This document shows positions 26,380 through 36,686 of a DNA stretch of 64,000 nt, in pieces. The DNA lies in NCBI RefSeq assembly GCF_000004075.3, contig NC_026659.2, positions 26,120,272-26,184,271 on the forward strand. Direction: 5' to 3'. The DNA comes from Cucumis sativus (taxonomy: Eukaryota > Streptophyta > Magnoliopsida > Cucurbitales > Cucurbitaceae). Position numbers and translations under genes: made by a program. The notes beneath the pieces were generated by a model. The model searched no databases, was not told where the DNA came from, and saw nothing but the letters and a program-made list of their open reading frames with translations. The number at the start of each line of letters is the position of its first letter. Position 1 is the stretch's first letter.

Positions 26380-26490
26380 CACCACCATAACTATAGCCTA
26401 AAGACAACCATGCTTTAGCCCTCCCTCCCTCACATCCCATTCCCAATTGTTTAACATACGTTAACAACAAAACTAGAATAAAGTGTAACA
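26380..26490 (+). repeat. Left copy of an inverted duplicated segment
   Basis: Contains gacaaccatgctttagcc (18 bases), exactly matched by the reverse complement at about 28777-28796. Similarity continues through catcccattcccaattgttt and aacatacg, and weakly to the left. About 100 bases are recognisable in all. It could be one end of an old transposon or half of an inverted duplication. Confidence 0.6.
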
Positions 26491-28714
26491 CTGCCAAAAG
26501 TATATTTATTAATTTATAATGATGTAATCATGATTTAATTGCTTATCTAATTTTATCCATGAGTTTTCAAAATAATAATAATATAAATGGTTAAATTACG
26601 ATAATTTAGGTGATTAGAAGTATTTTCAAATATAACATAATAAATTGATATAATCTAAATAAATATTTTAGTTTATTGTATGGTGTTAGTTTGATTGATT
26701 ATAAATTTAGATTTGTTTTATAAATGTATGTGTATATGCAAATTATAATAGTTAATTTTGCTTTTGTTTAGCTTAAATTGATTGTACTAATTAAAGCTAA
26801 GCTATAAGCCATTCAGATTATTGATTATTAATTGTTAATTATTAATATTAATAAGGGGGGTTTTAGTTATGAATAAAAAAAAGTACTGTATAATGAGGAT
26901 GTGATGTGACTCTAAACCCAAAAAGGTCCTAAATCCAATTTCACCTATGTCAATTTCAAAAGGGAAAATATTGTTTTAAATGATTGGGATTTTCTTTTTG
27001 TAAAAAGAAACATACCTGCACCCAACAACAATCATAAAAAGATAATTTGTAGTATTATATTGATCAAGTTTTCATACTAAATGAGTTTATTATTTGTTTC
27101 AATAGTAACTTTTGGAAAGAATATAAATATATAGTCTAAAAAATGAACCAATTATGATAACTTTTTGCGCCATTTATCTTAGTCACATTATAGAAAGAAG
27201 TAACTCTTTTATATATATATATTATAAATATCAAGTTGTTAGATAAACTTTGAGTGAGTGGTGTTCAAAAAAATTGTAGTCGGACTCACCCGATTTATCC
27301 AACGAAAACATAAAGATTAAGTTGGATTAGAAAATTAGATAAAAAAACAAGTTGAAACAACCGGTTATCGGATTGTGCAAGTAAGGGGTCTGGTTGACCC
27401 GACCCAATTTATAAGATATATATATAAACCTAAAATCTAAAAGTAAACTTTATACGTCGGTTTGTATTTTGAATGATAATTTTGTTTATTTTGCACCATG
27501 AAAAACAATGCAAAAAGTTATATAACTTACTAGAGAAGATGAAAATAAAACCTTACTCAAATTTTTTAAATTGAAATTAAGTTAACTCTTACATACTAAA
27601 CCGACATATTTATCTTTTTGATACATCCATACTATTCATCAACCTAGGTGGAAGAGCAAGGTAGGATAAATGAAAGGCATGGAAAAGTCCACGTGGCAAT
27701 ATATTTTTAATATCGGGTCTTACCAGCCTTAAACAATCCACGTGTCTATGGGTGGTTCGCTTTCCCACACCACCGCCCCATTAATATTTGTGAAAAAGCT
27801 TCGAAAATGGTAGATGTCAGAGATTCTATTCCATGTAAATGTCAATTCCTTCCTTTTGATGTTACTTTTGTGAAAACCAGAAAGAAAATATCAGTTTCTT
27901 AGACTTCACCATTTTTTTATTTTCTTCTCAAGTGTTTAAAGGGTGAAGGTGAAAGAATGGCAGTCCCCGGCGGTGGCGGAGAGATGGAGAAGGAAGGATA
28001 ATCATATAATATTTTGATTTGTTTGGTTATATATCAAAACAACCTGACAAAATCATAACACGTTTTTAAATATATATATTTCTTAAATAAAATTCGATGT
28101 TATGTCAACTTCATATATCACTAAAGACAAAATGAATAATAATAATAATAATAAATAATGCAAACATTGTTTTGAGGTAAAGTTGTATTAAAAGATTAAA
28201 AGTTTACTGTGTTTGTTAACCATTTTTTTTTTCAGTTTTTGATCTTTTAGAGAACCAAGTGTAATTTTGTTTTTCAACTGAGTATTCATCTGTTAAGATT
28301 TGAAAGTTTGTAAGGTTTTGAAAAAGAAAAGAGAAATCATGTAAGTATTAGAGAATTCAAGAAATTACAAAGCCAGAGCGTTGTAAACTCTAAGATATTG
28401 AACTATCTAATATCTGAACATGCATGTGTCAAAAATAAACTTTTTGAAAATAGGACGCAATAATAACTCTAATATTAGTATTAGTCATACATGATAAATA
28501 GTTAACAAACAAGACTTTAGTTATTCATCAATTATTCGTTTATTCAACGATGGAATAATGAGAAGCGATTAAAACAATTGCTAATAATTATAAAAGAGAC
28601 ATTAATTTACTTGTTCAATTAACATTTTGTAGGTTTGATTAAAAACTTAGAGTAACTGCTAAATAATTTATTTGGTTTAGATGAATATAGTTTTTATTAA
28701 TGACAATAAATTTT
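26491..28714. other. Region between inverted copies, with a promoter-like GC patch
   Basis: Mostly AT-rich. 27690-27790 carries two CACGTG G-box cores (ccacgtggca and ccacgtgtct) and a GC-richer stretch. 27958-27999 is a 14-residue reading frame, ATGGCAGTCCCC through TAA, whose start context (gaATGGC) is good for plants. No continuation by splicing was found. An AAT microsatellite lies at 28134-28153. No larger gene seen. Confidence 0.35.
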
Positions 28715-28815
28715 GTTGTTACATATACGAGAGTTTATTGTTTACGTATGTTAAATAATTGGGTAATGGGATATGGAGGCTAAAGCATGGTTGTCTCCAA
28801 GCCATTGTCATGTGG
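28715..28815 (-). repeat. Right copy of the inverted duplicated segment
   Basis: The reverse complement aligns with 26380-26490, including an 18-base exact match. The outer part (cccacatgacaatggc) also lines up loosely with ccaccataactatagc of the left copy. The copies are inverted and about 2.3 kb apart. Confidence 0.6.
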
Positions 28816-31166
28816 GTTTTTTTGAAACGATTTAGAGTCGTGTACGTTAGTTAATTACTTGGTTTTGGGAAAACAAAAGGTGTGTATTATAATATCTACC
28901 AATTAATTGTTTTGAAATTTCCTTTATCATCATAAATGTTAAAGTGAAAATGGAGGATTAAAGATGGTTCTAATTTGCCTTTTATTATCCTTTTTTATTT
29001 ACTCCAAGTTGTTTTCATTCTGCAATCATTTTTTGTTTAATGAATTTATGTTGTGTGGATGTTGAGGTTAAGTTTATGTTCATTTACCATACGTTTAGTA
29101 TAATTATACTATATTTGATCTTTTAATTCTTTCTTATTAGAAGTTATATTAGTGTTGTTAAAGTTGAATATACAAAACTCTTTTTAATGAATGAGATTAG
29201 CTAGTATGGTGTCTTAGACTAACTAATTAAATTTAATTGGGTCTTACTAAGTGAACTAATATATATATATATATATATATTTTATACCATAAATGTAGAG
29301 TGAGAGATTAAACCTTCATTGTGGAGCGATTTTATTGATCTTGATCTAAACCCGTTTGAACTAAGAGTTTGTAGGTCACTGTGAAAATATCATATCAATT
29401 AATTTGAAATAAGAGGAATTGTGAGATCGGACGTATCAAATTATAGACATTAGTCTATCAAATTGAATGATGTGTAATTTAATCATGGATTGAAAAAAAC
29501 AAGTTGATATAAGTACAAGAAGAGTTTATGACTGAAGCATTTGGAGAGAAGAGAACAAGAACATCACATGAAACATGGAAGCCCAATAATAATATATATA
29601 CAATTGGTAATATGAGTGTCATCTTCCAATTTCACGGACGTTGGAGAAGAGAGAGGCAAATGCTTGATGATGATTTTGGCTCTTTTTATTTATGGTTTTT
29701 GGAATTTGTCCATTTTGTCGCTTCCTTTTTTAAAAATAAATAAGAAAACAACAACAAAAATAATAATAATAAAAAAGTATATAGCACTTCTAAAAGTAGA
29801 ACAAATCTTCTAATACTTTTTAAAAGGAAAATCATGAATTAAATACTCTTTTATTTATGTAGCATAACAAAAAACGAGCCAATTTAATTATAAATATATT
29901 AAAATATTATTGATACTACATTTTAAAAAAATATACAATTTCCTAAATTAAAACAATTGTCATTTCAATATTTATAGTATGTACGAATCACTAATAGGTC
30001 TAAAAGTTTTATTGACGAGAAATAATATAGATTAATTAATTTCACATAGTTGTGAATTTGATAGGTATGAAATTCAACTTATTATTCGTATATAATTGAC
30101 AAAAAGCAAACAAAAGGAAAGTACTATATACAGGGTGTAGGACATATATAAATTGGATTATATTCATATAGGTAGCTAGAAAGAAACTTCCTAGGAATAA
30201 ATTGGAGTTTGTGGCCTAAAAGAGTGTTGTTTGATTCCTTTATTAGTTTGGTATTTGGAATATTTCAAATACATATTTATATACTTTTCAACATTTAATT
30301 ATATGTCATTATCTGTGTTAGATTCGACTCTTTTTTAGACTACTGAACATCCATTTCGTCTTTTGTTTCTAATACCAAACTAAATTAGATTTGAAATTTC
30401 AATTCAAAGTCAATAAAAAGATAAAAGAAGTATCTTACGTGTCTTATAAATACTGTGACGTCTATCGTTTTCGATTATAGAATTTTTAAATAAAATAGAA
30501 AACAAGTAGCTAGAGATCCATAATTTCTTTATGAAAAAGAAAAATAAAGTTGTTATATTAATATATATATAGACAGAGAAGATGATTGAATAAAAGCTGG
30601 AAAGAAAAAGACCCTAAAGAGTGGGTGTGTGTAAAATGCAAGTTGGCTAATTTTGACTTTGCATGTGTTCAAATTTGAAAGTATCACCCACGATGCTTAC
30701 AGCCATTCCTAAAAAAGTTTCGATATATACTTCATCCTCAATTTGTTGTATATCATGTCGACCATTTTTTAAAATTAAGAACTCGAAAGAAAGTAGGATA
30801 TAGTTATGTAATCTTCCACAACTTCTCTTTATTTTTAACATAGTAAAGATAGAAATTCAAATTTTTAAATAGTTATAATTTCTTTTTTATGTCATGATTT
30901 TTAATTAAACAAATAGGTGCAATTTTCTTTTAATGAGTTTTGTTATATGTATTGTAAAGCCTAAGTTTTTTCTTAAAAAAAAATTAAATTGAGGCTTGAC
31001 CCCTTTGATTTGTTGATCAAATTCAATTTGATATTACATGCGTTTATTTTGGTTGACCAAAAAGTTGGAATCTATTACAAGATTTTTATTTTTTAGATAA
31101 TGTAAAATATCAATGTGGAAAATTTGTCACTATACCTGCCATTCAATTAAAAAATTTAATCAAACA
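28816..31166. other. AT-rich intergenic region
   Basis: No gene recognised. A TA microsatellite lies at 29258-29283 and an AAT/AAC-type run at 29746-29775. The frame around 29528-29743 is open but has no family resemblance. Confidence 0.4.
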
Positions 31167-31270
31167 TTTTTTAAAATAACAAAATAAATTAAAATATTTA
31201 TAATCTATAACAAAATTTTAGTAATAGAATTTGCTATAGGGGTAAATATTTTGTAAAACCTACTATTAAA
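31167..31270. repeat. AT-rich foldback repeat (same family as 45102-45222)
   Basis: The left part ttttttaaaataacaaaata and right part gtaaatattttgtaaaac correspond closely to the copy at 45102-45222, where the ends are clear inverted repeats. Length about 100 bases; no open frame. Confidence 0.5.
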
Positions 31271-31559
31271 TTAAATTAAAATAAATTAAACGTTGAAGTA
31301 ATCATTTATACATCCAACAGTGAGGATCATATTTATGATATTAATTAAAATTTCATCGACATGTTTGACATTTTTATCAACATTTTTATGGGTTCACTAT
31401 AAATTTATAAAGTGATTTGATGTTTCAATTATATAGTAAAAAAAATCAATGAATCATCAACACAAGTTATAATATAAATAGCATATTCAATTTTTTGAGA
31501 TGCCTCAAATGGTTATTAATTAATTTAAATATTTTGTTTTCTTAAATATTTAATTTATT

Positions 31560-32240
31560 TTATAAATGTTCATATAGATCATATTTGAAAGAGGGGTTAC
31601 CTAAAATATAATATAACTTATTAGATGGAATGTCACAACAATTCAAAGAATAAACTCATTAGGTTAAAAAACAAAACATAAAGTTTGGTAATTCGTTTTG
31701 GTACAATACCACATATGTTTGAGGTAGTGTGTCATGAAAGATATATTCACTGATATAAAGTTAAGTGATTACAACTTTGTATTTATATGTAAAAAAACAA
31801 CAATCACAATAACACAAGAATGAACTTAGTATATGATCACTTGGGCTCCCCTAGGTGTGATACTCCCTATCAATGTAACTTAGACTCACCCAAGGGTAAG
31901 ACTCCCTCTAGAGCAATACCAAGCTCTAGAACCATACTTACAAATATCAACAATAATACGAGTTTCGTAATCACAATTATGTTTTTTGGCATAAAGGCTT
32001 ATTCGAAGTAGCAACCCTAACTGAAGAGAACTAAGTACGCACACCAATAATAAGAAGAAACAAATTCAAACCTAAAGATGGTGATTAAATTGTAAAGTAG
32101 AAATACATAAAAAGAATTTCAAAGAAAGAGATTATATTCTATTAGAATTTTCATATCGGGAGACATATAAGTGATCATAACACGCTTGAAAATTTTAATA
32201 GCCAATATCAAATCTCGAACATTCTCATATAATTGGGCCT
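31560..32240. repeat. Probable transposon fragment
   Basis: 31820-31940 is unusually GC-rich for the neighbourhood and has internal near-repeats (gggctcccctaggtgtgata; gactcacccaagggtaag; actccctctagagcaat). It has no credible coding frame. The texture suggests a dispersed repeat or LTR piece, family unknown. Confidence 0.35.
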
Positions 32241-32420
32241 AAACTCCTAAGTCCGAGATTTACATGTAGACTTCTTAAAGCCCACTATCTAACTTTTTTG
32301 AAGGGGCCCAACCTACTGTCGTTCTAAGCCCAAAATAGAAATAGTCATGTACAATCTAGTGGCGCCAAACCGCGGACTCTAACACTCGAGTTAGTTTTCA
32401 ATTAAACCCTAAACCCCATC
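32234..32420 (+). promoter_or_regulatory. Site II and telo-box promoter of the PPR gene
   Basis: GGCCTA/GCCCA-type motifs occur near 32236 (ttgggcct), 32280 (aagccca), 32306 (ggggccca) and 32327 (aagccca). A telo-box aaaccctaaa lies near 32404. This set is usual upstream of plant genes for organelle and translation functions, and it suits the PPR gene. It lies about 950 bases before the ATG, so an untranslated 5' exon and intron in 32420-33360 is likely. Confidence 0.5.
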
Positions 32421-33199
32421 ACCTTTTTTCTCTTTCTCTTTAGCCCATCGACAACTCTCCTCCGCCAATCTCTTCGCCGGCGACTTTTCATACGATCTGC
32501 AGCTGACAATCTCGACGACCAGTCCTACCCATCAGTTTGACGTGATCTTGTGCGTTTCCTTGATTCACGAGCGACACATTCACCCATTAATCTGACTTGC
32601 TTTGTGAGCACGATTCCGACGACTTTGGTTGGGGTTTTGAGGTACCATTTCTTCTCCGCTTTAGGGTCCAACATAAACAATAAGTTCAGTGTCACGTTTT
32701 CGGCAACGTGGAGTTTGGCAGCAGCGATTTTGATTTTGGGATAAGGTTTCGACGAGTTCCGGCATTGACCCACGCTTTGGTTGGCTTCAAATTGGGTTAC
32801 CCATAGCGTTTGAGGACTAATTTTGTAAGTTCCGACGATTTCAGATACCAACCGGTAAGGATTGAAGCTTTTTCGATAAGATTGGGTAAGGTTTATTTTG
32901 TTAATTCTTATAACGAATTGGTTTCAAGTGTTGGGATATTATCACGAACTCTTGGAATTTGTTTGTTGTTGGGTTTGGGTAGATTTCTAAGTGTTTGATT
33001 CATGTTCAACAAGTGTGAAAACACTTTGGTCTAGTTTGGACTCGAGTAAAGTATGTCAGGGTAATGTCTGGTTTGTGAAAGGTTGGTGGTGGAAGTTCTG
33101 GACTAATTTGGAGTGTTTTATTAAGGTATATGGTGGATTTTGGATAAGAATGTTCATCTTTTGTATTTTAAAGTTTTGAATGACAGAGCTATTTGATTT

Positions 33200-33345
33200 G
33201 AAATGTATGGACTAATCAAGATGAAGATTTTGAAGGTTTTTCATTTATTCATACATTCATAGGTTGGTTTTTGTTATATAAAAGTTCGCACAGTTAAAAA
33301 AGATATACTAGATGACTCTGATTGCTGAATTTGGACTTCTGTTTC
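33200..33345 (+). repeat. PTST2-like fragment upstream of the PPR gene
   Basis: Matches 38198-38335 of the PTST2-like gene. The shared part includes gtttgaaggtttttcattta and atataaaagttc, with a few differences. The match begins in the end of PTST2 exon 3, runs through intron 3, and seems to continue weakly into the start of exon 4. It ends about 15 bases before the PPR start codon, so it now forms the PPR leader. Confidence 0.65.
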
Positions 33346-33361
33346 TACATGATTAGTACTT

Positions 33362-35206
33362 ATGAGCACCTTAAGAAATATCGCAAAGCACCCAACAATT
33401 GCTTTGATTGATTCCTTCATCACGCTGAAAGAGCTCAAACAAATCCACACCCAACTGGTCATTAATGGCCTTTTAAATAATCGCGAACTTTTAGGCCAAT
33501 TTGTTGCGTCCATTGCCGTAAGAAACCCTACCAATTTATTGTATTCTAATCAAATTTTAGACCAATGTGCCAAACCAACCTTATTTGCCTTAAACTCCAT
33601 GATCAGAGCCTATTCCAAAAGCTTGACCCCACATAAAAGCTTCCAGTTTTACAACAAAATTCTCCAATCCAATGATGTTATGTCACCAGACAATTACACT
33701 TTCAATTTTCTGGTTCGGACTTGTGCGCAATCTGCCTGTGAAGCAGGACCAGCTGTTCATGGTGCACTCATCAAACATGGTTTTGAATATGACCCACATG
33801 TTGAAAGTGGGTTAATCTTTATGTATGCTGAAATGAGTTGTTTGAGTTCATGTCATCGCGTGTTTGAGTCAGTTCAGAAACCAGATTTAGTCTGTCAAAC
33901 GACCATGGTCAGTGCATGTGCAAAATGTGGTGATATTGGTTTTGCACGGAACCTGTTTGACTCAATGCCTCAGAGGGATTTTGTGTCATGGAATGCTATG
34001 ATTGCTGGTTATGCTCAAAGGGGACAATCAAGGGAAGCTTTGAATCTTTTTAAGCTTATGCAAATGGATGGTGTCAAGGTTAATGAGGTGTCTATGATTT
34101 CTGTTGTAACAGCTTGCACTCACTTGGGTGCACTAGACCAAGGGAAATGGGCCCATGCTTATATAGAAAAAAACAAGATTCAGATGACTGTCAATTTGGG
34201 TACTGCACTTGTTGATATGTATTTCAAATGTGGAAATGTTGATAGGGCATTGAAGGTTTTTTGGGAAATGAATGAAAAGAATGTATATACTTGGAGTACT
34301 GCCATAGGTGGGCTTGCCATGAATGGTTATGGCCAGAAGTGCCTTGAACTGTTTTCATTTATGAAACATGAAGGAATTGCCCCTAATGAAATCACATTCA
34401 TTTCTGTTCTAAAAGGTTGTAGTGTGGTCGGATTCGTTGATGAAGGTCGTTCACATTTCGACTCAATGAAGAGAGATCATGGTATTGAACCACGGCTTGA
34501 GCACTATGGTTGTATGGTGGATTTATATGGTCGAGCGGGACGATTAGAAGAGGCTCTAAACTTCATCAACACCATGCCTCTTAAGCCACATGCAGGTGCT
34601 TGGGGAGCTTTGCTTAATGCCTGTAGAATGTACAAGAATATGGAGTTGGGCGAGTTCGCCTCAAGAAAACTGATTGAGGTTGAAGGCAAGAATCACGGTG
34701 CCTATGTCTCGTTATCGAACATATACGCTGACACGGGAAACTGGGATAGAGTAAGTAATGTACGCCAATCAATGAAAGCTGAAGGCATAAGCAAACTCCC
34801 TGGTTGCAGTGTTATGGAGGTCAACGGAGAAGTTCATGAATTCTTTTCTGGTGACAAGTCTCACCCGAGTTACGATGTGATTGAAACAATGTGGGGAGAG
34901 ATCTCTAAACGGTTGAAGTTAGCAGGTTATGTAGCAAGTACTAACTCTGTGCTATTTGATATAGAGGAAGAAGAAAAAGAAGATGCGTTGTGTAAACACA
35001 GTGAGAAGATGGCCATTGCATTTGGATTGTTTAGTTTGAAGGAGGGGTTGCCCATTAGAATTGTGAAGAATCTCAGAATTTGTTGGGATTGCCATGATGT
35101 ATCAAAGATGATATCCAAAATTTTTGAGAGGGAGATTATTGTCAGAGATAGGAACAGGTTTCATCATTTCAAAGATGGTGAGTGTTCTTGTAAGGATTTT
35201 TGGTGA
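33362..35206 (+). CDS. DYW-class pentatricopeptide repeat protein (intronless, 614 aa)
   Basis: Organelle RNA-binding protein of the PLS class, expected to direct C-to-U editing in mitochondria or plastids. One uninterrupted frame of 614 codons, as is normal for the family. The N-terminus has LKELKQIHTQLVINGLL, then PPR units such as DFVSWNAMIAGYAQRGQSRE and NVYTWSTAIGGLAMNGYGQK. E and E+ motifs follow (about residues 420-500). The DYW domain has the deaminase zinc ligands HSE (KHSEKMAIAFG) and CWDC in NLRICWDCHDVSK. The last residues are DFW instead of DYW; a Tyr-to-Phe change is seen in some members. It resembles Arabidopsis At5g40405 closely from memory. A truncated copy lies at 61369-62080. 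A better start than ATG 33362 was not seen. Confidence 0.95.
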   Translation: MSTLRNIAKHPTIALIDSFITLKELKQIHTQLVINGLLNNRELLGQFVASIAVRNPTNLLYSNQILDQCAKPTLFALNSMIRAYSKSLTPHKSFQFYNKILQSNDVMSPDNYTFNFLVRTCAQSACEAGPAVHGALIKHGFEYDPHVESGLIFMYAEMSCLSSCHRVFESVQKPDLVCQTTMVSACAKCGDIGFARNLFDSMPQRDFVSWNAMIAGYAQRGQSREALNLFKLMQMDGVKVNEVSMISVVTACTHLGALDQGKWAHAYIEKNKIQMTVNLGTALVDMYFKCGNVDRALKVFWEMNEKNVYTWSTAIGGLAMNGYGQKCLELFSFMKHEGIAPNEITFISVLKGCSVVGFVDEGRSHFDSMKRDHGIEPRLEHYGCMVDLYGRAGRLEEALNFINTMPLKPHAGAWGALLNACRMYKNMELGEFASRKLIEVEGKNHGAYVSLSNIYADTGNWDRVSNVRQSMKAEGISKLPGCSVMEVNGEVHEFFSGDKSHPSYDVIETMWGEISKRLKLAGYVASTNSVLFDIEEEEKEDALCKHSEKMAIAFGLFSLKEGLPIRIVKNLRICWDCHDVSKMISKIFEREIIVRDRNRFHHFKDGECSCKDFW

Positions 35207-36608
35207 AATTAGTCACACCATGACTTTTTTTCCCTCAAATCACCAATCCTTTTGCTTTCTTTCATTTTTTTTCTTTTTAGAAAAAGAGACAAATGACTAA
35301 AGACATAACAATAATGACAAAAATAAAATCACAAACTATAAACACAAGTAAACATTAATTTGTGTTCTTGTGTTGAACTCTAAAAAAAACATTTTCAACA
35401 ATCATAATTACAAACTTTATCCAAGAAATTGCATAAAGTAAAAAAAAACTCCAAACCTTTTACAGTGATTTTTCTTTTGTTTCTTCTTTGACGATTTGAA
35501 TAATATACTAATAACAACTAATACTAATTTAAAGTTTCATTGAAACTATATAATTGAGAGATTATAATGATGAAAAATATAATAAAACTCAAAGTAACTT
35601 TTGTGGAACATCTCTAAGAAATTTTGATCCTATATGATACTCCTTATCATAAAACTATAATGAAAGTCTTTTTTCTGCACTCATCAACCAAAACAAGATA
35701 CTATTTAAGTTCACATGATATATATTTATTGTTTGCAAAAATAAAGTTAAACTCATGTCTATATATATAAAAGTTAAAATGTCAAAATTGTAAAATGACA
35801 AAAATGACCAATTGTAATCTTTTCAATGGTGAAGAACAAATTGTTTTTTCCCTAAAAACAGAACTATTAGAATCTTAAAAAGTGCAAAAAAAAAAAAAAA
35901 GGAACTATTAAAGCATTAAAAGGTGAAAACAAACCATTATTAAAAAATAATAACAAATTTAAGATGATTATTCTAAAAAGTGTGAAATGGCTTTTATTAT
36001 ATCATATTTTCGAAAACTATCCATGAGTTAGAGCAAGAATGAGAGAAAACAACAAAAATGCAATAAAAACGTCAAATATGTATTTATTGTTTCTATAATT
36101 TTACAAAAATATCCAACAATGTCTACATTTTATCCATATATTGAGGGATATTTTGGTAAATTTGAAAGCTAACATTTGTATAGATGTAAACAAAAAAAAG
36201 GAGTGTCATTCGTATAAATTATCCGTTAGCCATTTTAGTCAGTACATTTCGGTCGGTTTTCTTTCCTTTCCATCTTCATATCGTATCTGAGTTCACCGGT
36301 GAAGGGGACGGCCACAATTTGTTGAACCAACCACCGTTCTTGATTCTTCTCCATTACTTCCTAACTGCCAAGTGCCATCCAACCGTCAATTCACAAGCAA
36401 ATGAAGCCTCCAATTATCTCCTCTGCCCAAGCCAACACTGTCCCTTTACCGCCGGGTTATCTCATTGCTATACTTAATTAATGCGCCTTGCATTTCCCAC
36501 TAGTTCTGTTCCGTTGCATTGGTAACTGTGTCTTTCTTTCTCCTTTGCTATACCCTTTTACCCTTTTCTGGGTATTTCTTTTTCTCTGAACACCAGGTGT
36601 TCGACGAA
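35207..36608. other. Intergenic region between PPR and PTST2-like genes
   Basis: AT-rich 3' flank of the PPR gene, then from about 36230 the less AT-rich 5' region of the PTST2-like gene. No gene seen. The reverse strand of 36478-36714 is open but only mirrors the first exon region. Confidence 0.4.
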
Positions 36609-36686
36609 ATGCCTGAACCATGCTCGTCTTCACCAACGTATTTACCACTTCTTGTTTCTTCTTCCCAACCGAGTTCAGATTTTTGA
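36609..36686 (+). CDS. Upstream ORF overlapping the PTST2-like start
   Basis: ATG at 36609 opens a 25-residue frame ending TGA at 36686, in a different frame from the main start at 36620. If the leader begins upstream, ribosomes meet this ATG first (context cgaaATGC), so it could lower translation of the main protein. It may also be chance, or the real cap site could lie between. Confidence 0.3.
   Translation: MPEPCSSSPTYLPLLVSSSQPSSDF

Noticed and set aside
26380-28815. Autonomous transposon between the inverted copies
   Set aside because: No transposase-like frame and no target duplication could be found, so only the inverted repeats are reported.
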